A stretch of DNA of 64,000 bases from Paracoccus thiocyanatus. GTDB lineage: Bacteria > Pseudomonadota > Alphaproteobacteria > Rhodobacterales > Rhodobacteraceae. Below the pieces are notes generated by a model that was not told where the DNA came from, searched no databases, and saw only the letters and a program-made list of their open reading frames with translations. Positions 8,053 to 17,827 of the stretch are shown piece after piece. The stretch lies in NCBI RefSeq assembly GCF_900156255.1, contig NZ_FTMK01000004.1, positions 1-64,000 of the forward strand, in the 5' to 3' direction. The position numbers and the translations under genes were made by a program. Positions within the stretch are counted from its first letter, which is position 1. Each line of letters begins with the position of its first letter.

Positions 8053-8903
8053 CCTCCGAAGGCATTCACCCGACAGGCAAGGCGCGGTCCGACCGCGCCT
8101 TTGTCACGCTGGCGACCAATCCCGACTATGCCATCGGGGCGGCGGCGCTGTTGCGGTCGCTGCGCCGTACCGGGACGACGGCCGACCTGGTCCTGCTATA
8201 CACCGACCTGCCGCAGGACCTGGTCGAGGGGCTGCAGGCGCTGGGCGCGCGCCCGGTGCGGGTCGATTTGCTGCCGACCTCGGCAGGGTTCAACGAAAGG
8301 CACGCCCGCGACCGGCTGCATGGTGCCGCACCCTTTACCAAGGGCGAAAAGCCGCCCTTCCACACGCCCTTGGACAATTTCGCCAAGCTGCGGCTGTGGC
8401 AACTGGACTATGACCGCGTGGTGTTCATCGACGCCGATGCGCTGGTCTTGCAGAATATCGACCGGCTGTTCGACTATCCCGAATTTTCCGCCGCGCCGAA
8501 TGTCTATGAAAGCCTGGCGGATTTCCACCGCCTGAACTCGGGCGTCTTTACCGCCAGGCCGTCGCAGGCGACCTTTCGGGCGATGCAGGAGCGGCTGGAC
8601 CGGCCGGGCCAATTCTGGCGCCGAACCGACCAGACCTTTCTGGAAAGCTATTTTCCGAACTGGCACGGGCTGCCGGTCTTTGACAATATGCTTCAATATG
8701 TCTGGATGAACCTGCCGCAGCTTTGGCGCTGGCAGGATATCCGGGTGCTGCATTACCAATATGAAAAGCCCTGGCAGGATCACGCCAAGGTTGAGCAGCT
8801 TCGCCCGCTGGTCGATCTGTGGCGCGCCCATGCCGGCGACGGCCCGGTGCCCGATCCCCGCGACCTGCCGCCGCCGCCCGGTTCCATGGCCGGCGCGGCA
8901 TGA
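8049..8903 (+). CDS. sqdD: Glycosyltransferase family 8 protein of sulfolipid synthesis, SqdD-like
   Basis: This protein has 284 residues and a glycogenin-type GT8 fold. FVTLATNPDYAIGAAALLRSL is at the start, and the metal-binding DxD is within DRVVFIDADALVLQNID (around residues 122-138). In Rhodobacter sphaeroides the gene in this position, sqdD, is thought to transfer sulfoquinovose from UDP onto the acceptor lipid. The GTG start overlaps the sqdB stop (GTGA), and its stop overlaps the sqdC ATG (ATGA). The three genes are therefore translationally coupled. Confidence 0.88.
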   Translation: MTSEGIHPTGKARSDRAFVTLATNPDYAIGAAALLRSLRRTGTTADLVLLYTDLPQDLVEGLQALGARPVRVDLLPTSAGFNERHARDRLHGAAPFTKGEKPPFHTPLDNFAKLRLWQLDYDRVVFIDADALVLQNIDRLFDYPEFSAAPNVYESLADFHRLNSGVFTARPSQATFRAMQERLDRPGQFWRRTDQTFLESYFPNWHGLPVFDNMLQYVWMNLPQLWRWQDIRVLHYQYEKPWQDHAKVEQLRPLVDLWRAHAGDGPVPDPRDLPPPPGSMAGAA

Positions 8904-9721
8904 GGATCGCGCTGACCGGCGCCTCGGGCCTTGTCGGGCGCTGGATTCTTCGCGCCGCGCGGGCGGGCGGCCACGATGTGGCAACCTTGCCCGGCTGGCG
9001 GCTGGGCGATGTGCCGGACCTGGCCGGCTGCGACGCGCTGGTCCATGCCGCTTTCCAGCATGTGCCCGGCCGCTATCGCGGCGGCGAGGGCGGGGATGCG
9101 CAGGGCTTTATCCGCGCCAACCTGGACGGTTCGCTGGCGCTGTTCCGGGCGGCGCGGGACCAGGGCGTCGGGCGGGTGCTGTTTCTGTCTTCGCGGGCCG
9201 TGCATGACGGCCATCCGGCGGGAATGGCGTTGCCCGACACGCTGTCGCCGCTGCCGACCAGCCTTTACGGCCAGGTCAAGGCCGATGCCGATGCGGCGCT
9301 GGCCGCCATGGCCGGGCCGGATTTCCGCACCGCCAGCCTGCGCCCGACCGGCGTCTATGGACCGGGCCTGCCGCAGAAATGGGCCGGGCTGATCATGGAT
9401 TTCCTGCATGGCGTCACGCCCCAGCCGCGCGTCGCGACCGAACTTCACGGCGCCGACCTGGCGCGCGCCGCGCTGCTGGTGCTGGCCGACCCGGCGATGG
9501 CGGGCAGCTATAATGCCAGCGACCTGGTCCTGGACCGCCGCGACCTGCTGGCGCAGGTGGCCGGCTTGACCGGCTGCACCACGCCCCTGCCGGCCCGTGC
9601 GGATGCGGACCTGCTGCGCGTGCCGCTTTGCGCGCGCCTGCGGGACCTGGGCTGGCAGCCCGGCGGCGTGGAGCGCCTGCGCCGCGACCTGCCCCGGATC
9701 ATGTCGGAGCTGCAATCATAG
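8900..9721 (+). CDS. sqdC: NAD-dependent epimerase/reductase, SqdC-like
   Basis: This protein has 273 residues. The Rossmann motif RIALTGASGLVGRWILRAA is at the N-terminus and the YxxxK-type active site is within TSLYGQVKADADAAL. It is an extended short-chain dehydrogenase/epimerase. The third gene of the Rhodobacter sulfolipid operon, sqdC, encodes such a protein, and its exact reaction is unsettled. ATG 8900 overlaps the sqdD stop. The symbol rests mainly on operon position and fold. Confidence 0.8.
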   Translation: MRIALTGASGLVGRWILRAARAGGHDVATLPGWRLGDVPDLAGCDALVHAAFQHVPGRYRGGEGGDAQGFIRANLDGSLALFRAARDQGVGRVLFLSSRAVHDGHPAGMALPDTLSPLPTSLYGQVKADADAALAAMAGPDFRTASLRPTGVYGPGLPQKWAGLIMDFLHGVTPQPRVATELHGADLARAALLVLADPAMAGSYNASDLVLDRRDLLAQVAGLTGCTTPLPARADADLLRVPLCARLRDLGWQPGGVERLRRDLPRIMSELQS

Positions 9722-9819
9722 GCGGAACGCCGCCGACAGGATCGCGGCAGCTTGCAGCAGCCGGCATTTCCGCGCAATTTGGCCCCGAATTTGTGCGTTT
9801 TGTCGTCTGGTACCGTTCC

Positions 9820-10182
9820 ATGCGCCTACTTTCGATCCTATGCGGCCTGTCCTTTGCGATGGTGGCCGGCAGCCTTTTCGCCTGCTGGACATTCTTCCTG
9901 CCCGCAGAGGTCGTGGCGAATGGCGGGCGGATTCCGTTTGGTCCGGTTTCCTGGACGGTAAGCGGCCTGGCGCTGCTGGGGGCCGTCATGGCCTGGCGGT
10001 CGCGCTGCGAAGGATGGACCGCGCTGGCGACGGGTTGCAGCCTGTTCCTGCTGGCCCAGACCGCGGTGCTGGCCGGGATCGGCGGGATTGCGCTGCCGGC
10101 GTTTTCATCATTGGCGGCCGCGGGCTTTGCGCTGTTGCCGCTGATGCATACCCCAAGCAGCTATAGGCGCGTGGCGGGATGA
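9820..10182 (+). CDS. Small membrane protein of unknown function
   Basis: This 120-residue protein has about four hydrophobic segments (roughly residues 4-26, 46-60, 67-85 and 90-112). I do not recognise a family. ATG 9820 is chosen because it begins a clean hydrophobic N-terminus (MRLLSILCGLSF); the frame upstream merely overlaps sqdC. The position just after sqdC suggests possible co-transcription, but the 98 bp gap makes this uncertain. Confidence 0.6.
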   Translation: MRLLSILCGLSFAMVAGSLFACWTFFLPAEVVANGGRIPFGPVSWTVSGLALLGAVMAWRSRCEGWTALATGCSLFLLAQTAVLAGIGGIALPAFSSLAAAGFALLPLMHTPSSYRRVAG

Positions 10183-10301
10183 GGGCGGCCCGGCCCGGCA
10201 TCGCCTGCCCGCGAAATCCCCTGGCGTCCGACCGGCGCGCTTGACTTCGGCAGCGGCCGGACCCACGCTTTCACATCACCGCAGATCGCAGGAGATCGTG
10301 G

Positions 10302-10697
10302 ATGCCACAGCCCGACCAGACGGATTTCACCGGCCATTGCCTTTGCGGCGCAATCCGGTTTCGCGGCACCTATGACGGGACGAACGACCTGAGGGCCTGC
10401 CATTGCAGCCAGTGCCGGCGCTGGTCGGGCCATTACTGGGCCGCGATCCTGCCCCGGACGCTGAAGATCGAGGGGCAGCCGAAATGGTATCGCGCCTCGG
10501 ACATCGCCCGACGCGGCTTTTGTCCCGATTGCGGCAGCTCACTGTTCTGGCAACGCGACGGGTCGGACATCATCGACGTGGCTGCGGGCGCCATCGACAG
10601 CCCGACGGGGCTGCACCTGCTGGGCCATATCTTCGTCGCCGACAAGGGCGATTACTATCCCATCGCCGACGGCCTGCCACAACAGCAGCAGGGATAG
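10302..10697 (+). CDS. GFA family zinc-binding protein (CENP-V/GFA fold)
   Basis: This 131-residue protein has the GFA zinc motifs CLCGAIRF, CHCSQC and FCPDCGSSLF. Members include glutathione-dependent formaldehyde-activating enzyme, but most small ones have no proven substrate. An AGGAG sequence precedes ATG 10302. A second GFA-like gene lies at 13040-13462 in the same strand; the two proteins differ clearly in sequence. Confidence 0.85.
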   Translation: MPQPDQTDFTGHCLCGAIRFRGTYDGTNDLRACHCSQCRRWSGHYWAAILPRTLKIEGQPKWYRASDIARRGFCPDCGSSLFWQRDGSDIIDVAAGAIDSPTGLHLLGHIFVADKGDYYPIADGLPQQQQG

Positions 10698-10745
10698 TTG
10701 ACGCCGCGCCCGACCCGGCCTAGGCGGCAGGAAAAGGGGCGCGCG

Positions 10746-11372
10746 ATGATCTGGGATACCTTGGCGAACTTTCCGATGCAGCAATTGCTGGCCTTTATGG
10801 CCGGGGCGCTGGTGCTGAACCTTGCCCCCGGACAGGACGTGTTCTTCGCCAGCGCCTGCGGCATCCAGAATGGCCCGCGGGCGGGGGTGCTGGCCGGCTT
10901 TGGCGTCGGGCTGGGCGTGGTCTGCCATGTGGGAATGGCGGCCGTCGGCCTGGGCGCGCTGGTCGCCGCCCATCCCGGCGCGCTGGTCGCGATCAAATAT
11001 GCCGGCGCGGCCTATCTTCTGTTCCTGGCCTGGAAAAGCTGGACCGCGGGCCAGGTCGATCCCCGCGCCCGTTCCGCCAGCGGCCCCTGGGCCATCATCC
11101 GCCGCGGCGCGCTGTCGAACCTGCTCAATCCCAAGCCGGTGCTGTTCCTGCTGGCCTTTCTGCCGCAGTTCACCAGGGCGGATTATGGCCCGGTCTGGCA
11201 GCAGATCCTGGCGCTCGGGCTGATGTTTGCGCTGTCGGGCATGCTTGTGACCATGGGCTATGGCCTGGCGGGCGGCCTGGCCCGGCAGGCCATCGGCCCG
11301 CGGCTGGGCATCCTGAACCGCATCGCTGCGGTGATGTTTGCCGGGCTGGCGCTGCGGCTGGTGTGGAAATGA
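10746..11372 (+). CDS. LysE/RhtB family amino acid exporter
   Basis: This 208-residue protein has about six membrane segments. The family signature NLAPGQDVFFASACGIQNG (here GQD rather than the usual GPD) is near residues 25-43, and a later segment contains LLNPKPVLFLLAFLPQF. LysE-type proteins export amino acids or related metabolites across the inner membrane; the substrate is not predictable. ATG 10746 follows a purine-rich AAAAGG stretch. The stop overlaps the next gene's ATG, so it is coupled with the pseudouridine synthase. Confidence 0.88.
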   Translation: MIWDTLANFPMQQLLAFMAGALVLNLAPGQDVFFASACGIQNGPRAGVLAGFGVGLGVVCHVGMAAVGLGALVAAHPGALVAIKYAGAAYLLFLAWKSWTAGQVDPRARSASGPWAIIRRGALSNLLNPKPVLFLLAFLPQFTRADYGPVWQQILALGLMFALSGMLVTMGYGLAGGLARQAIGPRLGILNRIAAVMFAGLALRLVWK

Positions 11373-12016
11373 GCTTTCTCTACCAGCCGACCCAGGAACA
11401 GCCGCGGGTGATCCATGCCGATCACCAGATCCTGGTGGTGGACAAGCCCGCCGGGCTGCTGTCGGTGCCCGGCCGCGGCGACGAGCGCGCCGATTGCCTG
11501 ATCGAGCGGCTGCGCGGCGTCTTTCCGACCGTGCTGCTGGTGCACCGGCTGGACATGGACACGTCGGGGGTGATGGTCTTTGCGCTGACCCGGCAGGCGC
11601 AGGGCCATCTGGGCCGGCAGTTCCAGGACCGGCTGACGAAAAAGACCTATGTCGCGCGGCTTTGGGGCCGGCTTGCGCCAGCGACCGGGCGGGTGGACCT
11701 GCCGCTGATCGTGGACTGGCCGAACCGCCCGCGGCAAAAGGTCGATCACGACCAGGGCCGGCCGGCGCAGACCGATTGGCGGGTCGTCCAGTCGACGGAT
11801 GCCGAAACCCGTGTGCGGCTGATGCCCATCACCGGCCGCAGCCACCAGTTGCGGGTGCATATGGCGCAGCTTGGCCATCCGATCCTGGGCGATCCGCTTT
11901 ATGCCACCGGGGCAGCGGCGGATTTCGCGCGGCTGATGCTGCATGCCGAAAGCTTGCGCTTCAAGCATCCCGAAACCGGGGTCATGCAGGGCTTTTCCGC
12001 GCCCTCGCCCTTCTAG
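11369..12016 (+). CDS. RluA-family RNA pseudouridine synthase
   Basis: This 215-residue protein contains the catalytic motif HRLDMDTSGVMVFAL (Asp about residue 61) and the C-terminal family segment TGRSHQLRVHMAQLGHPILGDPLY. It converts uridines in rRNA and possibly tRNA to pseudouridine. It is short, with no S4 domain, so it resembles RluA rather than RluC or RluD. ATG 11369 overlaps the lysE-type stop (ATGA). Confidence 0.9.
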   Translation: MSFLYQPTQEQPRVIHADHQILVVDKPAGLLSVPGRGDERADCLIERLRGVFPTVLLVHRLDMDTSGVMVFALTRQAQGHLGRQFQDRLTKKTYVARLWGRLAPATGRVDLPLIVDWPNRPRQKVDHDQGRPAQTDWRVVQSTDAETRVRLMPITGRSHQLRVHMAQLGHPILGDPLYATGAAADFARLMLHAESLRFKHPETGVMQGFSAPSPF

Positions 12017-12098
12017 CGGCGGGTCACGCAGGTTTTTCTGCCCCAACGGGCCGTGCTGGGCTAAGCTTGCGGAACCGACCCACCAGGAGGCAGCAACG

Positions 12099-13040
12099 AT
12101 GACGTTCAGGACCGATATCACCCGCCGCGATGCCATGATGCTGGGCGGCGGCCTGCTTATGACCCTGGCGCTGCCGGGCCATGCCCAGACCGCGCCGGTT
12201 GCGCCGGCGGGCGGGGTGGCGCCCGCCTTTCCCGGCCGCGCCCATGGCATCCGGCTTGGCGCGTTCGAGGTGACGACTCTGCTGGGCGGCGCCAGCATGA
12301 GCGACGATCCGATCGCGACCTTCGGCCTGAACGCCGACCCGGCCGAGTTCGAAAGCCTCAGCGCCGAGAATTTCATCCCCGCCGACCGCAGCGGCGGCTC
12401 CTACACCCTGACGCTGGTGCGGACGCCCGACGCGCTGGTGCTGTTCGACGCAGGCATGGTTCCCGCGAACAACGCCGCCTCGCTGGCCCAGGCCGGCGTC
12501 CAGCCCCAGGACGTGACCCACGTCGTGCTGACCCATATGCATGGCGACCATGTCGGCGGGCTGATGGATGGCGGCAGCCCGGCCTTTCCAAACGCCCAGC
12601 TTATCCTGCCCCGGCCCGAGAACGACTATTGGGCGGCCAATCCCAGCGAGGCCTATACCGCCAAGGTGGTCCCGCTTCTGGACAAGGCGCAGCAGATCGA
12701 GGGAACCGAGGAAATCCTGCCCGGCATCAAGGCCGAGCCCGCCCCCGGCCACACCCCCGGCCATACCACCTATCTGCTGGAAAGCCAGGGGCAGCGGCTG
12801 CTGATCACCGGCGACAGCTTCAACCATTACGTCTATTCGGTGCAGCGACCGGCCTGGCATGTGCGCTTCGACGTGGACAAGGACCAGGGCGCGGCCACCC
12901 GCCAGGCGGTGCTGGCCCGGCTGGCCGAAGAGAAGATCCCCTTTATCGGCTATCACATGCCCTTCCCGGCCGTGGGCTTCATCGCCCCGAACGGCAAGGG
13001 GTCCTATCGCTTCGTGCCCGCGACCTATCAGTTCGACTGA
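12099..13040 (+). CDS. Tat-exported metallo-beta-lactamase-fold hydrolase
   Basis: This 313-residue protein begins with a twin-arginine signal (TRRDAMMLGGGLLMTLAL, cleavage probable after GHAQ), so it should act in the periplasm. The zinc motif THMHGDHVGG is at about residues 145-154, with further metal ligands in PAPGHTPGHTTYL and near GYHMPF. The substrate is unknown; it could be a lactonase or ester hydrolase. A strong AGGAGG lies upstream of ATG 12099. The stop overlaps the next ATG. Confidence 0.88.
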   Translation: MTFRTDITRRDAMMLGGGLLMTLALPGHAQTAPVAPAGGVAPAFPGRAHGIRLGAFEVTTLLGGASMSDDPIATFGLNADPAEFESLSAENFIPADRSGGSYTLTLVRTPDALVLFDAGMVPANNAASLAQAGVQPQDVTHVVLTHMHGDHVGGLMDGGSPAFPNAQLILPRPENDYWAANPSEAYTAKVVPLLDKAQQIEGTEEILPGIKAEPAPGHTPGHTTYLLESQGQRLLITGDSFNHYVYSVQRPAWHVRFDVDKDQGAATRQAVLARLAEEKIPFIGYHMPFPAVGFIAPNGKGSYRFVPATYQFD

Positions 13041-13462
13041 TGGGGGACGCCTGGCACAAGGGCGCCTGCCATTGCGGGCGGGTGCAGTTCCGGGTCCGGC
13101 TGCTGGACGGGTTCAGCAATGCGCGGCGCTGCACCTGTTCGCTGTGCCGGATGCGCGGCGCGGTGGCGGTGACGGCGCTGCTGGGCGACCTGGAGGTCGT
13201 CCAGGGCGCCGAGAACCTGGCGCTTTACCGTTTCAACACCGGCACGGCGCGGCATTATTTCTGCAAGACCTGCGGCATCTATACCCACCACCAGCGCCGC
13301 TCGAACCCGCAGGAGCTGGGGGTGAACGTCGCCTGCATCCAGGGGGTCAGCCCCTTCGATTTCGCCGAGGTGCCGGTCGAGGACGGGGTGAACCACCCGT
13401 CAGACGGCGGGTCGGAAGGCCGGGTGGGAATGCTGCGTTTCGTCCCGGTCAGCCCAGGTTGA
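13040..13462 (+). CDS. GFA family zinc-binding protein
   Basis: This 140-residue protein has zinc motifs [20 protein letters not shown] and [12 protein letters not shown], the CENP-V/GFA arrangement. The ATG overlaps the stop of the metallo-hydrolase gene by one base, suggesting co-translation. It ends 14 bp inside the convergent truB gene. The reaction is unknown. Confidence 0.85.
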   Translation: MGDAWHKGACHCGRVQFRVRLLDGFSNARRCTCSLCRMRGAVAVTALLGDLEVVQGAENLALYRFNTGTARHYFCKTCGIYTHHQRRSNPQELGVNVACIQGVSPFDFAEVPVEDGVNHPSDGGSEGRVGMLRFVPVSPG

Positions 13463-14345
13463 ACACCCGGCTTGGCTGCACCTCGCCGCCCATGTAGCGG
13501 CCGATGCAAAGCGGGCGGCCGTCGCGGCTGACCCAGACCTCCTCGCCGAATTCGGCATGGCCCAGCACCTGGCCGGGATTGCCGTTCAGGATGCGGGTGG
13601 CGCCGATCTCGGTCGCCTGCATCTGGGGCAGGTCGGCCAGCGCGGCTTGCAGGGGCAGCAGCGCCGCCTCGATCTCGGCCTGGTTGGCGCGGTCGATGCG
13701 GTCCAGGGCGATGCCATCCCCGGCCTCGAACGGTCCCGACCAGATGCGGCGCAGATGCGCGACATGGCCCAGGCAGCCCAGCTTGCGGCCCAGGTCTCGG
13801 GCGATGGCGCGGACATAGCCGCCCTTGCCGCAGACCATGCGAAGTTCGGCGCTGTCGCGGCTCGCGCCCAGCAATTCCAGCGATTCCACCCAAAGCGGCC
13901 GGGCGGCTAGTTCCACCGCCTCGCCCTCGCGCGCAAGGTCATAGGCCCGCGCGCCATCGACCCGCACGGCCGAGACGGCGGGGGGAACCTGCATGATCTC
14001 GCCGGTGAACGCCGGCAGGGCGGCGCGGATCGCCGCCTCGTCCGGGCGCGCGTCGCTGGTTTTCACCACCTGGCCCGAGGCGTCGTCACTCGCGGTCTCG
14101 GCCCCCCACATTACCGTGAAGTCATAGGCTTTCAGCGCCTCGGTCAGGATCGGCACGGTTTTTGTCGCCTCTCCCAGCGCCACGGCCAGCACGCCGGTTG
14201 CATCGGGGTCCAGCGTCCCGGCATGGCCGGCCTTCTTCGCGTCCAGCGCCCAGCGGACCTTGCTGACCACATCGGTCGAGCCGATGCCCGCCGGCTTGTC
14301 CACGATCAGCCAACCGTGGATCTCGCGTCCCTTTTTTCGCGCCAT
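13449..14345 (-). CDS. truB: tRNA pseudouridine-55 synthase TruB
   Basis: This 298-residue protein has [16 protein letters not shown] at the N-terminus, the catalytic motif [18 protein letters not shown] (Asp about 44), and a C-terminal PUA-like region. It makes the invariant pseudouridine in the T-loop of tRNAs. It is the third gene of rbfA-glycosidase-truB; its ATG is 1 bp after the preceding stop. Pairing with rbfA is common in bacteria. Confidence 0.95.
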   Translation of the reverse strand: MARKKGREIHGWLIVDKPAGIGSTDVVSKVRWALDAKKAGHAGTLDPDATGVLAVALGEATKTVPILTEALKAYDFTVMWGAETASDDASGQVVKTSDARPDEAAIRAALPAFTGEIMQVPPAVSAVRVDGARAYDLAREGEAVELAARPLWVESLELLGASRDSAELRMVCGKGGYVRAIARDLGRKLGCLGHVAHLRRIWSGPFEAGDGIALDRIDRANQAEIEAALLPLQAALADLPQMQATEIGATRILNGNPGQVLGHAEFGEEVWVSRDGRPLCIGRYMGGEVQPSRVFNLG

Positions 14346-14346
14346 T

Positions 14347-15102
14347 CTAGTTCTGTCCTACATATCCGATGATCGGCCCCAGCCGCCGCCCGAAATCGGC
14401 GCGGTGCAGGCTTGGGGCGTATAGCCGCGAAATCGAGCCGTCGAAATACAGCGCATCCCGCGCCCCCAGCCCGTCGCGAAACAGCCGGCCGAACTGGTGG
14501 AACGTCACCGCCCGGTCCGAGATGGCAAACCACGCCGTCTGCCCGTCGGCCGAAACGCCGACCCCGTTCCTGATATAGCGGCTGTCGCTGTCCACCAGGA
14601 AACGCGGATGCAGCGCGCCGTCGATGACCAGCATCGGCCCCGATTGCGTGGCGATGCGGCATTCCGCGCCGGCATCCGCAAAGGCGCGGCTTTCGATCAC
14701 CCGATATGGCCGCGCGCCGCCGGCGCAGAAGACGCCGTTCGGCAGCAGCCCGAAATTCCCGCCGCCGCCGGCCGTCACCAGGTCGTGTTCCTGCGCGCCG
14801 TCGCTGACATACAGCCCGACCGGGGTGAAATCGGGGTGATACATGCCGGCATTCATGGCAAAGCCCAGGCTCTCACCCTGCGCCAGCATGCGGCGGACGG
14901 CGGTGAAATCGCCCAAGACCCGGCCGTCGGGGCCGTTCAGCCACAGCCGCAGCCCCGGCTCTTGTTCCGCGGTCAGCGTGCAGATCACATAGCCCTGCCC
15001 GTCGAAGTCGCGCTTTTCGCAGATCCCGGCCATGGCGGGCAGGGTCATGGCGACCAGCGCGCCGATGGCCAGGCCCAGCCGGCGCTTAAGATCAATCCGC
15101 AT
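14347..15102 (-). CDS. Secreted phosphodiester glycosidase family protein
   Basis: This 251-residue protein has a signal peptide ([25 protein letters not shown]). It shows the phosphodiester glycosidase (NAGPA-type) pattern: [49 protein letters not shown] and [12 protein letters not shown]. The family may cleave GlcNAc-phosphodiesters; the bacterial substrate is not known. ATG 15102 lies inside the end of rbfA (11 bp overlap), so it is translated with the rbfA-truB operon. Confidence 0.85.
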   Translation of the reverse strand: MRIDLKRRLGLAIGALVAMTLPAMAGICEKRDFDGQGYVICTLTAEQEPGLRLWLNGPDGRVLGDFTAVRRMLAQGESLGFAMNAGMYHPDFTPVGLYVSDGAQEHDLVTAGGGGNFGLLPNGVFCAGGARPYRVIESRAFADAGAECRIATQSGPMLVIDGALHPRFLVDSDSRYIRNGVGVSADGQTAWFAISDRAVTFHQFGRLFRDGLGARDALYFDGSISRLYAPSLHRADFGRRLGPIIGYVGQN

Positions 15103-15508
15103 CGTCTTCCGGGTCTGATTCGACGTCGCGGCGCACCCGGTCCTCGGACAGCAGGCGGCGGGTGTCGTCCATGCGGTCGAAGGTCTCGTCCAGGACAAAG
15201 CGTAGCTGCGGCGCGTATTTCAGCGTCATCGCCTTGGCGACCAGGTGGCGCAGCTCGCCCGAATTGCGGCGCAACGCGGCCAGCGCCTCTTCGGCGCCTT
15301 GGCCGCCCAGCGGCAGCACATAGGCCGTCGCGACCTTGAGGTCGGGCGAGGTCCGCACCTCTCCGACCGTGATCGAATGGCGGTTCAGCTCGGGGTCGTG
15401 GACATCCCCCCGCAGCAGGACGTCGGAAAGCGTGCGGCGGATCAGTTCGCCCACGCGAAGCTGGCGCTGCGAGGGGCCGGTGCCGGAATGAAAGCGGTTC
15501 TGTGCCAT
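15092..15508 (-). CDS. rbfA: 30S ribosome-binding factor RbfA
   Basis: This 138-residue protein begins [20 protein letters not shown]. It has the KH-type core [19 protein letters not shown] and [17 protein letters not shown], and an acidic tail (SDPEDDAD). It assists late maturation of the small ribosomal subunit and cold adaptation. The much longer open frame extending upstream is an antisense artefact. It is the first gene of the rbfA-truB operon, divergent from dapB. Confidence 0.93.
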   Translation of the reverse strand: MAQNRFHSGTGPSQRQLRVGELIRRTLSDVLLRGDVHDPELNRHSITVGEVRTSPDLKVATAYVLPLGGQGAEEALAALRRNSGELRHLVAKAMTLKYAPQLRFVLDETFDRMDDTRRLLSEDRVRRDVESDPEDDAD

Positions 15509-15577
15509 GCGCGCAGATGTAGGGGGTCGCGGCCCGCGCCGCAACGGGATAGACATGCCGCAAACGGGGGATCGAGC

Positions 15578-16384
15578 ATGGAAAAACCGGGAATCGTCAT
15601 CACGGGCGCGTCGGGCCGCATGGGACAGATGCTGGTGCGCACCGTTCTGGGGTCGGATCAGGCCCGTCTGGTCGGCGCCATCGAGCGCGAGGGCAGCCCC
15701 TGGATCGGCCGCGACCTGGGCGAGGCGATGGGGGGTGCTGCGCTGGGAATCACCGTCACCGACGACGCGGTCGAGGCCATCGCCAAGGCGCAGGCGGTGA
15801 TCGACTTTACCGCCCCGGCGGCGACGGTGGCTTTCGCGGAACTGGCGGCGCAGGCCCGCGCCGTGCATGTGATCGGCACCACCGGATTCGAGCCCGCCGA
15901 CCTGGACAAGCTGCGCGCCGCCGCCCGCCATGCGCCGATCATCCGCGCCGGCAACATGAGCCTGGGCGTGAACCTGCTGGTCGGCCTGACCCGCAAGGTT
16001 GCCGCCGCGCTGGGCGAAGATTGGGACATCGAGGTGGTCGAGGCGCATCACAACCGCAAGGTGGACGCGCCCTCGGGCACCGCCCTGATGCTGGGCGAGG
16101 CCGCCGCCGAGGGGCGCGGCCACGGCCTGGACGATCTGCGCACCCCGGCGCGCGAGGGTATCACCGGCGCCCGCACCCCCGGCTCGATCGGGTTTTCCGC
16201 CATCCGCGGCGGCGACATCGTGGGCGAACATGACGTGATCTTCGCCACCGCGGGCGAGCGGGTGGTGCTGCGCCACCTGGCCACCGACCGGGCGATCTTT
16301 GCCCGCGGCGCGCTGCGGGCGGCGCTTTGGGGCCAGGACAAGGGGCCGGGCGAATATGACATGGCGGATGTGCTTGGTCTTTGA
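15578..16384 (+). CDS. dapB: 4-hydroxy-tetrahydrodipicolinate reductase
   Basis: This 268-residue protein has the nucleotide-binding motif [22 protein letters not shown]-like [14 protein letters not shown], and the active-site region [20 protein letters not shown] (catalytic His and Lys). It reduces the product of DapA with NAD(P)H in lysine and peptidoglycan diaminopimelate synthesis. Only 24 bp separate it from the TsaE fusion gene. asd, earlier in the same pathway, is at 39902-40924. Confidence 0.95.
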   Translation: MEKPGIVITGASGRMGQMLVRTVLGSDQARLVGAIEREGSPWIGRDLGEAMGGAALGITVTDDAVEAIAKAQAVIDFTAPAATVAFAELAAQARAVHVIGTTGFEPADLDKLRAAARHAPIIRAGNMSLGVNLLVGLTRKVAAALGEDWDIEVVEAHHNRKVDAPSGTALMLGEAAAEGRGHGLDDLRTPAREGITGARTPGSIGFSAIRGGDIVGEHDVIFATAGERVVLRHLATDRAIFARGALRAALWGQDKGPGEYDMADVLGL

Positions 16385-16408
16385 AGCGCCAGCGTCTAGG
16401 TTCACGCC

Positions 16409-17827
16409 ATGACCCTGCTTGCGACGCTTGACGATGCCGATGCCGACCTGACCGCCTGCCTGGCGCGGGTGATGGCGGCCGTGCTGAAGCCCGGCGACGT
16501 GGTGGCCCTGCAAGGGCCGGTCGGCGCCGGCAAGACGCATTTCGCCCGCGCCTTCATCCGCGCCCGCCAGGGCGAGACGGCCGAAGAGGTACCCAGCCCC
16601 ACCTTTACCCTGGTCCAGACCTATGCCGACCCGATGGGGACCGAGATCTGGCACGCTGACCTGTACCGGCTGACCCATCCCGACGAACTGGCCGAGCTTG
16701 GCCTGGACGAGGCCATGCGCGAGGCCATCGTGCTGGTCGAATGGCCCGAACATGGCAGCCCGCTGGAAGGGGCGCTGACCGTGGGGCTGGAGCCGCTGGC
16801 GGATGCGCCCGACCTGCGCCGCATCACCTTGGCCGGGTCCGAGCCGCATTGGGGCCTGATGACCCGCCTGCCGGCCATCGCCCGGCTGATCCACCGCGCC
16901 GGCTGGTCCGGGGCGCGGCTGGTCCCGCTGGCGGGCGATGCTTCGTCGCGGCGCTATTTCCGGCTGGTCGAGGATGACGGGCGCAGCGCGGTCTTGATGG
17001 ATGCCTCGCCCGGCGTGACCGCGCCCTATGTCGCGATGACGCAATGGCTGCGGGCACGGGACCTGCATGCGCCGGAAATCCTGGCCACCGACCAGGCCGA
17101 GGGGCTTTTGCTGATCGAGGACCTGGGCGACGACCTGGTCGCCCGCGTGCTGGAACAGCGGCCCGAACTGGCGCCGCGCCTCTATGACCGCATGACCGAC
17201 CTGTTGGTGCGGCTGCATGGCCACGAGGCACCGGATTTCGTCCCGCGCCTCGACGGGCCGGAACTGGCGCGTCAGGTGGGCCTTTTCGCCGAATACTATC
17301 CCCCCGCGGCCGGCGTGCCCGGCAAGGGGGCCGAGGTCGCCGCGGCGGTCGAACGGCTCTATGCCGAACTGGCCGCCGATATGCCGCCGGTGCTGGGCCT
17401 GCGCGATTTCCATGCCGAGAACGTGGTCTGGCGGGACGAATCGCCGCTGGGTCTGCTGGATTTCCAGGACGCGGTGGCGGTGCATCCGGCCTATGACCTG
17501 GTCTCGGCCTTGCAAGACGCCCGCCGCGACGTGTCGCCGCAGATCGAGGCGGCGCAGATCGCCCGCTACATCGCCGCAACCGGGGTGGACGAGGCACGGT
17601 TCCGCGCCGCCTATGCCCTGCTGGGCGCGCAGCGCAACCTGCGCATCATGGGCATCTTTACCCGCCTGGCGCAGCGCGAGGGCAAGCGGCGCTACCTGGC
17701 GATGATGCCGCGCGTCTGGGCGGCGATCCAGCGCGACCTGGCCCATCCGGCGCTGTCCCCCCTGGTCCAGGCGCTGGAAGGCGTCCCGGCCCCCACGCCC
17801 CAGGTGATCGAGGGCATCGCCGGATGA
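16409..17827 (+). CDS. Fusion of TsaE (t6A synthesis ATPase) with an AmgK-like sugar kinase
   Basis: One uninterrupted 472-residue frame joins two enzymes. Residues 1-150 are TsaE: Walker [26 protein letters not shown] and HADLYRL. TsaE is the ATPase of the complex that puts t6A37 on tRNA. Residues about 155-472 are an aminoglycoside-phosphotransferase-fold kinase with [11 protein letters not shown], the catalytic loop [11 protein letters not shown] and the metal-binding LLDFQDAV. This resembles AmgK, the anomeric MurNAc/GlcNAc kinase. The next gene, overlapping by 4 bp, is a MurU-like nucleotidyltransferase, supporting the AmgK reading. I know such fusions occur in Rhodobacterales. Confidence 0.9.
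   Translation: MTLLATLDDADADLTACLARVMAAVLKPGDVVALQGPVGAGKTHFARAFIRARQGETAEEVPSPTFTLVQTYADPMGTEIWHADLYRLTHPDELAELGLDEAMREAIVLVEWPEHGSPLEGALTVGLEPLADAPDLRRITLAGSEPHWGLMTRLPAIARLIHRAGWSGARLVPLAGDASSRRYFRLVEDDGRSAVLMDASPGVTAPYVAMTQWLRARDLHAPEILATDQAEGLLLIEDLGDDLVARVLEQRPELAPRLYDRMTDLLVRLHGHEAPDFVPRLDGPELARQVGLFAEYYPPAAGVPGKGAEVAAAVERLYAELAADMPPVLGLRDFHAENVVWRDESPLGLLDFQDAVAVHPAYDLVSALQDARRDVSPQIEAAQIARYIAATGVDEARFRAAYALLGAQRNLRIMGIFTRLAQREGKRRYLAMMPRVWAAIQRDLAHPALSPLVQALEGVPAPTPQVIEGIAG

Noticed and set aside
15509-17746. Long minus-strand extension upstream of rbfA
   Set aside because: Only the last 138 codons match RbfA; the rest is antisense to dapB and the TsaE fusion.
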